Shown here: positions 23,288 to 39,100 of the stretch, in pieces
How positions within the stretch are numbered: position 1 is the stretch's first letter
Layout: every line of letters starts with the position of its first letter
Assembly (NCBI GenBank): GCA_021442155.1
Contig: CM038215.1
Coordinates: 279,422,413 to 279,486,412, forward strand
Length of the DNA: 64,000 nucleotides
From: Cymbidium sinense
Taxonomy: Eukaryota > Streptophyta > Magnoliopsida > Asparagales > Orchidaceae
Reading direction: 5' to 3'
Translations under genes and position numbers: made by a program
Notes under the pieces: generated by a model
Database searches by the model: none
The model's input: only the letters and a program-made list of their open reading frames with translations
What the model was told of the DNA's origin: nothing

Positions 23288-24029
23288 ATCATATTAGGAT
23301 AATTTTTCTATGATCAATTTCTTTGGATGAGTTAATTTGATCATATCTATATTTTTTAGGTAAATAATCATCTTACTTTTCTTCCAAGTTTATCTTATGA
23401 ACTCTTTTAATCTCATTATTTACACATTTTCTTACAGAGAGAACTAAGTTTTTATCGTAGATTCTACGCATTGATTCCTTTTTAATTAGTTTCAATTTAT
23501 TAAATGCTTTATAAGCCTTCCAAATAATAAATTAGCATAAGAAAATTTCATCATTTAATTTAAATTTGCTAAATTATTATTATTATTTAAAATAAGACAC
23601 TTATTCATATATAAATATATATAACCAATCTTCAAATTTTTTTCTCAAAAAAATTATTTGTAAGGAGTCTTTTGATGAGTTAGTCTCAAGTACATTATGT
23701 TCATGGCATATTAAGCAATATCTATAGCTTCAATCTAAAATTATTTTAATAATTTATATTCATCAAAGATAGATCTTCCTAATTTTACTCAAGTTTGAAT
23801 CTTTCTCTATACATCTCCAATTTATTGGGGAGTCCTAAAAATAAGAAAATAGATTAAGGCTTTTTTCTTCATAATAGTGAACTGTTAAATAATTTATTCT
23901 CAAATTCTCAATCATAATTTACTTGAATTTTAGAAATCAAGTAAATTTTCTCTCTTTGAATGTACTTTATAAAATTTTTAAAAATTCTCAAATGCATCAT
24001 ATATGTTTTGTTAATAGTGCATACACATA

Positions 24030-24063
<34 letters not shown>

Positions 24064-24822
24064 AATTCATATTTAAATCAAGTTTTAAAATTTAACTAAA
24101 TGTTGATTTACTTTTGTATTATATAGATTTTCAAAAGCAATCAAGTAGATATTTTTATATCTATATTCAAAAAGTAAAATATAGCAATTCTCACAAACAA
24201 TATAATGAGATACATTTAATCTTATATTTAGGCCTATATTATTAAGTTGATAAGTAAAATCAAAATATATTTCAAATATAATGCAACTAATACTATATAA
24301 TGTAATTGAATTCTTACTAATGGATCTAATGTTAATAATTTTTATTTTGTATGGTCTTCATATGTAATGTATATTTCATTGTTAGTAATTAGGGATGCTA
24401 ATTTTGATTTGTCTCTTATAATTTGTGAGTATCCACTAAGTATTACAAGTCCTTAATTTTTTTAACGATATTTTAAAAAAAATCTAACATTTAATTTTAA
24501 AATACATACTTGTTTGAATTTATATTCAAAATGAGTAATGTAGAATGTGCAATATTAGCACAATTTGGTATTCATATGAAAAAAGACTGTGTATGATATT
24601 ATGATCTAACATCATAACAATCAAATGAATATGATCTCTTATATCGCAAAAAATATGACAGTTTTAGAGTGACACTAGTGTTGAATGTTTATAATATGCA
24701 TCCTGCTAAAATTTATTTTAGAATGAGCTTGAGAATTCAGAAGCGTATCTAATCTAATTTTCAACCAAATTGGATTAGTTTCATTCGAAATTTTTTCGTA
24801 ATCAACTCTATTTTATCGAATC
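23288..24822. other. Intergenic AT-rich region
   Basis: No gene-like frame. A (TC)n microsatellite lies at about 24032-24060. It ends at the ATCAT duplication of the solo LTR. Confidence 0.5.
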
Positions 24823-26009
24823 ATCATTGATATGACACTAAAAATACTACTAGTTGAAGCACGAATCTTGATGTTAAAAGCAAGCTGATCCTAAGTTGAA
24901 ACTAATCAAGATCAAGCACTTAAAATATCATTTGAGACTTTGGGATATCAATTAAATCTCTAAATAATTCTTAAATATGGAGTGTTTATGATCAAATCGA
25001 GCATCTTGACGAGCTGGATTTAACAAGCTAAGATTTCTTGATTCTGACTTCATTTAAGCATTCAAATTAGGGGTGTCAAAAAATGACCACTTCGAAAAAT
25101 CCGGTTCAAGAAATAGATTTTCGGTTGGTTAGAATATATGACCAAATATATTTTCGAGTCTGCCGTTGAACCAAAACCCGGGCACAAAATGACCAATAAC
25201 TGATTCCGCCGTTCCGCTGGTCGATCCGGCTGCGCGCGTTTTCAACCGTCCGATTTTTTTGACGGCCCAGATTGTTCGTAGCCTAAAAGGGGAAGCTGAA
25301 AGCCTGAAATAAGCAAATCCAAGCCAGTTGGTCGCTAAGGCAAGCCCCAATTTCTCCTCTCGCTTCACATCGAGTCGGACTTCCTTTCCTCTGCTTGCGC
25401 CCGGCTTCTATGACTCTTCTCTCGACTGATTGCGTGGTCAAAAGTGAATCCCTTCCGACATTGCCATCTCTACAGTATCTTCTCTCGACTCACCCATCTT
25501 CTTCGAATCTTTCACATTTTGCGTCGAGGTAATCGAAAATCAATCCTTCTATCATTCGTGTTTGGTGATCATTCTTTTTTATTGTATGGACTATGGAATA
25601 TGGATGGCACTGGCGGAGTTGTTTTTCGATGTCTGTAGTGTCCGATGCATCATGAAATTATGTATGGAAAAAAGTATATTGTTTTGTGGTGCATTGATTA
25701 GGGATTGCGTAAATTAGCATATTTTATGTCTCTACTCTACTCTTTTGTAGATTGTTAATGTCACAAAGACCTAGTTAATGCTTTGCTTGTATGAGGTTGA
25801 GGTTTATCCGATCTTAGTTGTTTCATTATTGAACACATTGGATTTATTCTATCATATTGAAAATGCCACCATTCCTTTTCTTTGCAACCAAGTGAGTCTG
25901 TGTGATTTCAAAGCTCTTGGATATTTTATGGTTTCATGAAAAACTGAAAGTGTAACACATATATAATGTATTATTTATATATTTCTTATTATCAATTTTT
26001 TTAATTTAG

Positions 26010-28125
26010 ATGGAGGATTCCAATACTATTACTAATGCTCAAGAAAATGAAGTTTTTTTTTATGGAGATATTGGTGACAATGAAATTCAAACAATTAATG
26101 AAGAGACAAGCAATAGACTTGCTAGAAAGAAGAGAAAAATATTATCATTTGTTTGGGGATATTTTGATTTACTACTACTTGAAAATGATGGGAAACAAAG
26201 ATGCAAATGTAAAAGTGTGGTGCAACCTACATATGTGATAGCAATTTGGCCGCAATTTGAAACGCCATTTACAAACTTGCAAAGGGATACACGTGATATA
26301 GCCAACTTATTTTGCAAAGTAATTCTTCTTCATCTATTTCCATGCAATGCTAAGTTCAACCAACAAGGGTTTCGTGAGTTGCTTACCGCTTGCATTATTA
26401 TGCATGATTTACCTTTTCAATGTGTTGAATGGTCTGGTTTTAGAGCACTTTTACGTTATTTACATCGAGATTTGTAATTTGTTTCAAGAAATACTATTAG
26501 AAAAGATTGTAAAAAGATGTTCATGAAAGAGAAGTGGCAAATCAGAACAATGCTACAAAGTACCACTAGTCGAGTTTGCTTGACGTCAGATTTATGGACT
26601 TCCATCAATCGATGGATTTATTTGTTTAACACATTTCATTGATAATAATTGGAAATTGCAAAAGAAATTTTAATTTCGCTTTTATGGCACCTCGCATGAC
26701 GCGCATTATTTGAAGTAATTCAAACTTTTTTACTTGATTGGGAGATTGAAAAAAATTTTCGATTACTTTAGATAATGCTTCATAATAATGTCTGTGAATT
26801 CATGAGAAATCATTTAAATTTGAGAGGTGGCCTACTTTGCAATGGGGAATTCTTTCACATAATGTTGTGCACATATCATAAATTTGATTGTTCAAGAGGG
26901 TTTAAAAGACATTGATAGCTCAATATCAAAGGTTTGTGAAAGTATCAAATATGTGAAAGGTTCTCAGCAAGAAAATAAAAATTTTGGAGTGTCTAAACAA
27001 ATTTTTTATTGATGAAAAGAAAGGACTAAGGCAAGATGTTCCTACTAGGCAGAATTCAACTTTTATTATGCTTGATAGTGTCATCTATTACTGGTGTGTC
27101 TTTCTGTATTTAGAATTGGGTGACTCGAACTACAAGAGTTGTCCATCAACAATTAAATGGGAAAAAATTATCGATATGTAATATGAAATTACATGTGTAT
27201 TTTAAGCACAAGATATCCTAAGAAATCTCTATTTTCCGGTTTCAACGAAGATTAAAGCATGAAAGTTCAAGTGATAATGACTACATCGAAGGATGGTGTA
27301 AATATGCTTTCAAAATTTGAGAAATATTGGTCGATTTTGTGTAATTCTTGCGTAGTTGTTATTCTTGATCTAAGGTACAAATTTAATTGTTGAATGGTGT
27401 TACAAAAGACTTTATGGAGGAGATTGCAAAAATTGCAAATGTGGGAGAAGTTATTTTCATTATTTATAAATTATTCAAAATCAAGTATGGAAAGTTCATC
27501 ATTACAACATACTTAATTCTAACATCTCAAATTGATAATTCAAGGGCATTCCTTCAACAATTACAAAATCACAATTTATGTATACTTTATTTTGGTCAAT
27601 TTTTTTGCTTAGTTAGTTGACATTTTATATTATACTTTTATTTTGTTAAGGATTTTGACTCTTTTGATGAAAAGATAGTATCGAGAAAATCGAGCTTGAG
27701 CTATACTTAGATGAGCCTAGATTGATAGAAAATGGATTTAGACATATTGCATTATTGGAGGGCAACCAATATAGGTTTCAAGTTCGGAATGGCTCGTGAT
27801 GTTTTGTGTATACCAATTTCTACGCATCCAAAAGTGCATTTAGTAATAATGGAGGATTCTTGATCAATATCGAGTGCACTAAAACATGATATTGTGGAAG
27901 CATTGGTATGCACGAAGGATTGGTTATATAATGATGTGAAGTCTTTCTTTTAATAAATTTAGTAAATTTTCATTTAAAATCACTTACGATCTCTATTGGT
28001 ATAATTGAAGTCTTTTTTTTGTAGATTTAAATGATTGAACTTGATGAAATCACAGGAGATGTTATGAAGTACACTTCTAATCAAAGTGATAAAGATGATG
28101 GTGATATATCAATTAACAATTAGGT
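26010..28125 (+). pseudogene. hAT transposase pseudogene (BED finger, DDE, dimerisation remnants)
   Basis: ATG at 26010 opens a frame of 155 residues. A degenerate BED-type zinc finger lies at ~46-75 (VWGYFDLL... RCKCKSVVQPTY); the second Cys pair is incomplete (C-K-S-V). Then comes the hAT block LTACIIMHDLPFQCVEWSGF before a TAA at 26475. The same frame continues as VSRNTIRKDCKK... VCLTSDLWTS, where the Asp of LTSDLWTS is the first catalytic carboxylate of hAT transposases, then shifts. Frameshifted remnants follow: LDNAS near 26765, and MARDVLCIPIS and VEALVCTKDWLY from the hAT C-terminal dimerisation domain near 27780-27935. Several stops and frameshifts make it non-functional. Confidence 0.85.
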
Positions 28126-29215
28126 TATTAGCTGATTGTGAAGTGTGAACTTGTTGGTTGCTGCAGTTTATTTTGTGGATTTGCATAATTTGCACACTAT
28201 TCTGGATTTGCTATTATTTTCTAGCCTACTAACCCAACTAGTGATCTATGTTGTTAACTTGTAGTGTGAAGTAGTTTTCTTATTTAGATTATCTTTGAAA
28301 ATTGTATTTCTTCTTTGTTGTATTCTTTGTGTTGTTTCATTTGTATGTATGGTACGTGTCTTGGACTATTTGTTTATTCTGTATTTGTGTGTTATTTCTT
28401 TTGGCTATATCTCGGTATTTGTTGTATTCTGGACTATTTGGCATTTGTATTCAGATTTTCTTGTGTTGTTGTTTAAATTTGGTATGTCATTGGTCAGGGT
28501 GTATTTATTTATTTGGTATTTTGGGTGTATTCTGGACTATTCTTAATTATTGAGTGGTCGGTTTTCGTAGTTGTTGTATTCTTTGTTATGTTGTTTTCTT
28601 TGTGTCGGTTTGTTGGCGTATGGATTTGTTGTATGAACGGGTCATACTCATGGATTGGCTATATTCCTGTTTTCTTTATTTGTATAGGACTCCCATGTCC
28701 CATGATATGGTGAATAATGAATATGCTGGTGAATGGTGATAACTGATAATTATCTTGTATGAGTAATGGGATAATCCTTTTCCCATTCTGTACTTTGGCT
28801 TTAATTAGGTTTGCAGTAAAGCTCATGGACTTTCAACAACATTCTATCTTTCAACAGTTTGTAGGCAATGATACTGTGATGATTTCACTCTCTTTGGGTA
28901 GTAGCTCTTGTGATAACCCTTCCGAAGTTTGGATGTTCATATTTGCATCCCCATTTTGGTGTGATTGGTGAGCTTGAGCCTTCTCTTACATATTCTATCT
29001 AATTTTATTTGTTTATGATGCTTTTATCCTTCACTTTGTTTGTATTACTTTAACTGTGCTAATTTTATCATTCTACTTCTACATCTTTGCGATTTTTTTT
29101 GTTGGTGCCCATTTTTCATGATGTATGTTTCTAGCCTGGTATGCTCTCTTGTGATCATTCTTGGACTATGATTTTTTTTTTGCTGGTTGTATATATATAT
29201 ATATATATATATATT

Positions 29216-29686
29216 GTTATTCTTCTTAAGATGTTTTGCAGGAATTTTTTACATGTTGTGACTTAAGGGTCTTGAAGTTCACTTTGACTCTTTGAGCTTG
29301 GAGTTGGAGACTTGAAGTTTTTGTTTTTTGTTTTTAGAGTGTATTGAAGAGTTGTGGGTGTAAATTTGATTATTGTATGGGTTAGTATTGTGAATGTAAT
29401 TTTAATTAATTAAATGTTATTTTCTTTTAATTATTTGTAATATTATTGTTATTCTTCTTAAGATGTTTTGCGAATTTTTTACATGTTGTGACTTGTGACT
29501 TAAGGGTCTTGAAGTTCACTTTGACTCTTTGAGCTTGCTTGGAGTTGGAGACTTGAAGATTTTGTTTTCTGTTTTTAGAGTGTATTGAAGAGTTGTGGGT
29601 GTAAATTTGATTATTGTATGGGTTAGTGTTGTGATGTAATTTTAATTAATTAAATGTTATTTTCTTTTAATTATTTGTAATATTAT
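29216..29686 (+). repeat. ~230-bp tandem duplication inside the hAT element
   Basis: Two copies (about 29216-29447 and 29445-29686) share TTATTCTTCTTAAGATG, AAGTTCACTTTGACTC, AGAGTTGTGGGTGTAAATTT and the AATTAATTAAATG tail, with only small indels (e.g. a repeated TTGTGACT and GCTTG in copy 2). It lies in the non-coding 3' part of the element. Confidence 0.9.
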
Positions 29687-30946
29687 TTGTTTATAATATC
29701 AAGAGTAAAACCTGAGAGATTTAAACTTTTAATTTAGAATTTAGAACTATCTCATAAAAATATTATAGGATATCATAAAATTGAGTAATAATATTTAATG
29801 TTAAAATTTTCCTTTATTTGGTTAAATAAATTATTTTAGATTTTATCATTATTAAGCTTATATGGGTCGAGTTGGGTTTGGGGCCGGGTTTGAGTTCGTT
29901 CGGTTGATGAACGTTTAATATTCAGTCTTCGGTTCGAGTTCAGGTGTTCGGTTATAAATTTGAACCCAGCAATAATCAGTCGTTTAGTTCAAGTTTTAGT
30001 CGAGGAGTTTGGGTTGAAAATTTCAACTCGAATTTGAACTTCGGGTCTGGTCGGGTTGAAGATTTTCGGGTCGAGTCGGGTTCGGGTTAGACTGACCGAC
30101 AACGATTTATTTCCACAATTCAAATACATAAAATACATGAGATGATCAAGGGAATCATCATAAGCCATCCGATGGAGTGGTTTGAATTTTGCATGTATTT
30201 ACGGAAATGTCTTCTCTAATTTATAAATACTCATTCTTCACATGAGGGAGCTAGAGAGAGAGAGAGCTCAGAAATCCTCTAAGCATAATTGTGCCACTAC
30301 TCGACGGTCGTGACCACCGCGTTATTGCCGATCACCGTGGACCCTCGTCGTCATCGATCTCTCTGCAGGTCATCATCGCCAGAACTATGCCGGCCCAGTG
30401 CATTATCAACCAGATCTCGGGTCATTATCGCCGGTCTTCGCTAACCTATCGCGGTCCTTTACATCGTCATTACGTGTGCGTGCCGGCATGCTGCATCGAC
30501 CATCGCCGGCCGGCGTCGTCACTACCATCGATCATCATTACAATCAACCAGGTGGGCCATTATCGTGCTGACCACCATCAATTTATCATCATTCGCCGTC
30601 GTCATCATCTCGTCGGTCATCACCATCGTCGATCGGTTCTTGACCCTCTTCACCATCGTTAACTCTGCACTTCTACACTGCTATCGTATATATAATTGTT
30701 GTTGTTGTCTTGATCCTATTGTCTTCTCATATACAATTTTATAATCCTATTATCGGAAAAATTTTGTACTCTGAAACAGATATATAGTGGAAGATTTTTT
30801 ATTGTAGCAGTAGTTTTCTCTTTTTTGAGATTTTTCGTAAAATTCGGGTTTTCTTATTAATTCTTTTCAATATTGTCTGCGTTCCACAACAAAAAGACGC
30901 AAACACTTATTCTACCACAACTGATTTTCCAGCACACAACAATCAT

Positions 30947-31540
30947 ACAATAAAACTTGAATAAAATCATAATTTTTTATTTTAATTTTATTTGATGTTG
31001 CTATAGTGTGATTGTGTCAATCAAAGAAGAAGAATTCTTTCAACATTATTATCAACCTCATCAAAATATAATTAAATTTCATAATCCAATCTCAACAACA
31101 CTAACAAATCAATTAAGATTTTAATTAAAAAAAGCATGCACTTGAAGATCGTAAATGCTTATGTTTTAAGTAATTTTCATTCGTGCAACTTGCATGCTTA
31201 GCCATTATGGATACATTTAGCTATTTGAGCTTTATTTTGAATTTATTTGGAAAAATAAGTTCCTAACATTTTAGATTTTAGTTTTGAACGGTCCTAAATA
31301 TACCCAACTAGCAAAGCCAAGAATCTTCCTGATATGGATTCTACTTATTAGAAACAACAAAGCTCAAATTAATCAAGCTTGATCCAGATTTCATTTAAAT
31401 CTGAGTGTTTTGCTTAGCCATGCCTGCACCATCCAATGGCTATCCTGCATCCATCCCCGCCGAGAAGCATAACGTACAGATCTAGCGGTTCATTTTAACA
31501 TCCCCCGACCCTTAAAAACCAATCGAACTGAAGCATACTC
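30947..31540. other. Intergenic region upstream of eL22
   Basis: AT-rich in the first 400 bases with nothing recognised. GC content rises from ~31420 into the eL22 5' region. Confidence 0.5.
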
Positions 31541-31549
31541 GGAACTTCG

Positions 31550-31558
31550 AAACCCTAA
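31550..31558 (+). promoter_or_regulatory. telo-box in the eL22 leader
   Basis: AAACCCTAA lies 50 bases before the eL22 ATG. Telo-boxes near the transcription start are characteristic of plant ribosomal-protein and other translation genes, and are linked to high expression in cycling cells. Confidence 0.7.
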
Positions 31559-31607
31559 CCCAAATTCAGCGCGGCAACAGAAAGAGGTAAGAGAAAGAGG
31601 GGAAAGG

Positions 31608-34758
<3,151 letters not shown>

Positions 34759-35890
34759 ATCAAACTTAGTTTTTATGCATTTGCTTTCCTTTATTTCTCT
34801 GCTTTGTTTTTGAGATGGAAGCTTCAGAAACCTGCAAGTTGTTCTTTTTGATTGATACCTCTTCTATGTCCCTTTGATAAGTAATTTCCTTTTTTTTTTT
34901 ATTCTGCAGATTCTCTCTCTCTCTCTCTCTATTTGATGATATAAAAATGTTTAAATTATCTGTTAATTGTCTTAAATTTGAGTTATTTAAAAATGGTCAA
35001 ATATACTTGAAAATAAACGGCTCTATTTTTTAACGGGATGCGAGCCAGATGCTCTTTGTATTGAGTTTATTATAATCGAGTTAGTTTTTGTTCTTATCAG
35101 AGACCTGTTTAGAAATAATAAGTTCAAAATCTTTGTTAAAAGTTAAAAAAATTGCTTGCTTATTTAATGGATGAGGTTAATACAATGCGCGCAAGGAAGA
35201 CGATTTGGCTTTTAAGTCTTACTATATGTCCAACTAGATAAATATGACCGTTATATTTCCATTTAAAGTAATATGTATAAATATTTATTTTGAATAAATT
35301 TATTCTTAATTAATGGTAACTTCAAATATTTGCAAATTATTCATTGAATTAAGTCTTTTTAACTATGATTTTAATTATAATTAAATGAAACATATTTCAT
35401 ATATTTTAATCTTAATTAGAATAATTAATATTTAATTTGTAATTTATTAAATTACTTCAAATAATAATTTCAAAGCAATAAAATTTATATACGTGAATAA
35501 TTATAATTGAGTAACATTAATTATTTGGATTAATGTACTTTTTAATTAATATATTTATATCTAATCTATATGAGAGATTATTATTAGTTATAATTACATT
35601 ATCTAAATTAATCATTAATTTATATTCTAATAAACAAATTAAATAATGTTTTCTATTTAGTCAATTTACATAAAAATAATATTATTTCACTTGAGTTAAT
35701 TTTCATTTAGCTAAAATCAATTGTAAGATAAAAATTTATTAATTAATCATAAATTATTAAGTTATATAATTGCATTTAATTTCATTAAATCATAATTAAT
35801 CTAAGATAACATATTAATTAATCATCTAAATAATTTTAAGAGAAATTAAAATTAATGAAACTATAAATTTTTAGTTAAATAAATCAAAAT
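34759..35890. other. eL22 3' UTR and AT-rich intergenic region
   Basis: First ~150 bases are probable 3' UTR. A (TC)n run is at ~34913-34931. Then more than 800 bases of extremely AT-rich DNA dominated by TTAATTA words, with nothing recognisable. Confidence 0.5.
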
Positions 35891-36190
35891 AAAAATACTG
35901 ATTGTTTATCCTTCTTCTCCTTCCTCTTCGTTCACCCAACCGAATCTGCACTGTCGCTACTTCTATCGACGGGATATCGGCGTTCGGAACCCTCGTCTAT
36001 CTCCCCCTTCCGCTCCGCCGCTGCCCGGAAAAGAGAGAAGGGAGACGTCGCGGATGGTAACCCTCGTCTTTCCTCCCATCCTCTTTCGCGCGCTTCCGCT
36101 TGTCAAATCCTGCAACCAAACTGCCCCATAAAGTGAAATTCATCTTCTGTATTTGCGTTACGGATGGAAGCAGTTTTGCACTGAGATCCA
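35891..36190. other. GC-rich patch, possible orphan leader or gene fragment
   Basis: Sharply GC-richer than both flanks, starting TTCTTCTCCTTCCTC and containing GTCGCTACTTCTATCGACGG and CGCTCCGCCGCTGCCC. It looks like the 5' UTR/first-exon region of a plant gene, but no long frame continues from it. Overlapping minus-strand frames at 35997-36194 and 36103-36372 have no recognisable domain. I read it as a possible dead gene fragment. Confidence 0.35.
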
Positions 36191-39100
36191 TCATAACAAA
36201 GCTTTACTAAGAGGGCAGTTGATATACTATTATTAAATAAAGGATGCTTCTCGTGGAAGATGCCCAACCTTTTTTTTAGATATTTTTGAAGTAATTTATT
36301 AGTAACATATATAGATTTTACCAAATCCATCGCATAGTTTATAGCCAATATTACTTCTTGAGAAGGCTTCAATGGCTATTAAATAATTACCTTTTCAATT
36401 AAAATTCAAATTGACCTAATCAATATTTTCAACTATATTGATTTTTTATTTTATATAATAAAATTATTATATTTTCACACAAGATTATGAATGACTCAAA
36501 TTAAGCATACTTCTTAGTATAAATCATATCATCTAAATTATTCCTATTCAAAAGGGTTGAATCAACCACAAACTTAGGCTAAAAAGCTATTTTAGGGATC
36601 AAATTGAATTTCTAATGATACAAATTTAAATTCAAGGGTCATCTTGTCATAATAATTCCTACTACAACAAAATCTTTCAAATCTAAATATATTTGGGACT
36701 TGATGATTTAATGAGCTTGGACTATGAAAAGAATCAACTTTTATGTTCATCTTCATACCTAGCTAATTGACCCGTTATCTTTATTGCTATGAATTTACAT
36801 TTGGTGCCTATGACGGTTGGTACACAACTTTAAAAAAAAATTAAGGAGAATTTTATCATGAAAAATATGGAATTTAATGAAGAATGTAAAAAATGAAATG
36901 AAAAAGCATAATAAATTTTCTATGATTTAACCTAAACTCATCAAATTGCACATCTACGCACCAACACGCTCTATGAGGCATTTGAGATCATCTTTGTGCA
37001 TGCCTAACCATGTTTGGCATTGGGGGGCTAAGCAACTAGTAGTGATGGGATGCAACGATGATGAGGTGATGATGATAAACAACAAAGTAATAATTATAGG
37101 CAGTGGTGGTGGGGTGATATGACAACAAAGAAGGCATATGCGGCATTGATGAAGTAATGGTGGTCGTAGCTAGTAAGGCGAGGCTAGCCATAATGTGCAG
37201 AGTGTGGTAGTTACAAATAATTAGAGGATTGATATTGCCATAAGGAGAGGTGTTGGCTAGCCATGACCAATGTGATGGGGTGTTGGTGGAGCTACATTTC
37301 ATTATGGATGAAAGCATTGACCATGTGATGCAAAGGAATATGTTGATTTTCATAGCATTTGTTCTCAATTCTATTGTATATGCTCATAGAAAATGTTGCA
37401 ACTTAGTTACATACATTTGTGATGCGTCGACTATTGTTGGGATGAGAAAGTACCTTCTTTTTATCGAATTCCCATAAGTGTATGATAGAAAAGAATGACG
37501 TGCTTATTGCAAGTTGGATCGACTTATATTAGAGAACCAAGCCTTAAGATAATATGTAATGGATGAACTATTTTATAGGATGTTTATTAAAGAGTTGAAA
37601 AAGAAGGTTAATAAATATATGAGTGGGTTTAAAGTGAAAAAATATCAATAAAGTGGCACACATAAAATCTTCTTATGAGTTGCAAATAAAGTTAACTTTA
37701 TGGTGATTTTTCTTGTTAAGTTTGAATCAGTGATAAAAGAACTAACCTTGTCTCTTTGTTTGGTACAACTCCACATTGTCAAGTTAGAGGAATTGCTATA
37801 AAAAGAACTAAGTTAAATCATCCAAGCATGTAGTCAACCACTTATAACTGTCAACTTTACTAACTAAATCAATTAGCATGAGGAGGTGATGAATAAATTT
37901 TAGGGGCATAATCTCCTGCTTAGGTGTGTTGATGGATGAAAGCACCATCGATTATATATGGTGGAATTTGAACTCCTTTTATAATAGTGTTGATAGGTTT
38001 TAGAAATGGGAGAAGAACTCTGATAATGAAAACGATGAGTACTTGTCTGAACACAATATAGTAATGGACCTTCATCTAAATGAGATATTTACATTATCTT
38101 TTGTGTTTCCTACTTTGGAATTATGAATAGTATAAGTATTTTGCAATTGTAATTTTTTATCTTTTGAAATGAAATGAAAACATAGCTTTTGAGTCATATG
38201 ATATCAACTTGCATTATTCTCTAATGATTAATGATTTTGAATTAATGTGATGAGATGGGCATGTCTATGAATATGTAGCTTTTTAGTAGAAGTAAGAGAT
38301 CAAGACTTATAGTCTCTATTTCTCTGATGTTCTTTAATTTTTAGTTCTAGTCTTAGATGGGCCTCATCTTTTGCCATATATTAGTCTTCATAATAATAAC
38401 CACGTAGATTTGCAAACTAAAATGAACTTGTATTATACTCAATGTGAATTTTGGTTGCAAAGGGGGAGTTATATTAACTGGGCTTGGATGACCTTGATAA
38501 TTTCACAAGTGTTCACCGAATTGCTTGAACTATTTCATGTATAAGAGGTAATTCAATTGAATAAGAATAGGGAGTTCTTGTTTAAATAAAAGATAAAATG
38601 TTGAGTAATATTTTGAATGATAGTGAATAAATTACAGGGATACAAGATTGATAAATTTTTGTTTATCGAGTTTCATGAGTTTTGCTAATAAATAATGAGT
38701 TGTTGAAAAACAAGAAAATCATGCATGAGAGTTCCTGGCTCTAAATTATGATAACTAGATTGTCAAAAATTCAATTAGCCGAGTTTATCGAATTAAACAA
38801 AACTGATAAAGCTGACAAAATAATTTGTTGTATCATTAAATTTTCTTTTGGAAAGTGCTCTACATTGAAACCTTACTATAAAATTCATAGAGGAGTTTAA
38901 ACATGTGGAATTCCATTTGGTGAGTTTCCTAAGTACGCTAAAGATAAAAATAATGCTAGAATTTATAAAATATAAGTGTGACAAGTTTCTAATATGTCAA
39001 AAAGAGTATGAATTTTCAAGCAATGAGGTCAACAAAATATAATGAAATCTACTAATTATTAGCAAGTTATTATATCAGATTTAGCACTTATGGTGATTGA

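Larger units (their letters stand above)
25068..30117 (+). mobile_element. hAT transposon, 5.05 kb, decayed
   Basis: Flanked by a perfect 8-bp duplication ATTCAAAT (25060-25067 and 30118-30125), as expected of hAT elements. The left end TAGGGGTGTCAAA is a classic plant hAT terminus; the right end (…TTATTTCCACA) is a poor match to it, so the inverted repeat has decayed. Both subterminal regions are rich in CGGTT/CGGGTT words. Inside are a leader (25380-25540), a transposase pseudogene (26010-28125), a T-rich 3' region and a tandem duplication (29216-29686). It inserted in the solo LTR after the LTR family had expanded. Confidence 0.85.
24828..30941 (+). mobile_element. Solo LTR interrupted by an hAT element
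   Basis: Starts TGATATGACACTA at 24828 and ends AGCACACAACA at 30941, flanked by a perfect ATCAT duplication (24823-24827 and 30942-30946). The left part (24828-25067) matches the 5' LTR at 6600, and the right part (30126-30941) matches its second half including the TATA region. Removing the inserted element and one 8-bp duplicate leaves about 1,056 bp. No internal domain or second LTR is present, so it is a solo LTR left by LTR-LTR recombination. Its GC-rich cryptic repeat at 30290-30660 is longer than in the 6.6-kb copy. Confidence 0.85.

Noticed and set aside
28295..28713. Overlapping 60-80-codon hydrophobic frames
   Set aside because: They derive from a T/G-rich non-coding part of the hAT element and overlap in several frames.
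30291..30662. 123-codon His/Ser/Arg-rich frame in the solo LTR
   Set aside because: It is the GC-rich cryptic repeat of the LTR read as protein; not conserved in the other LTR copies.
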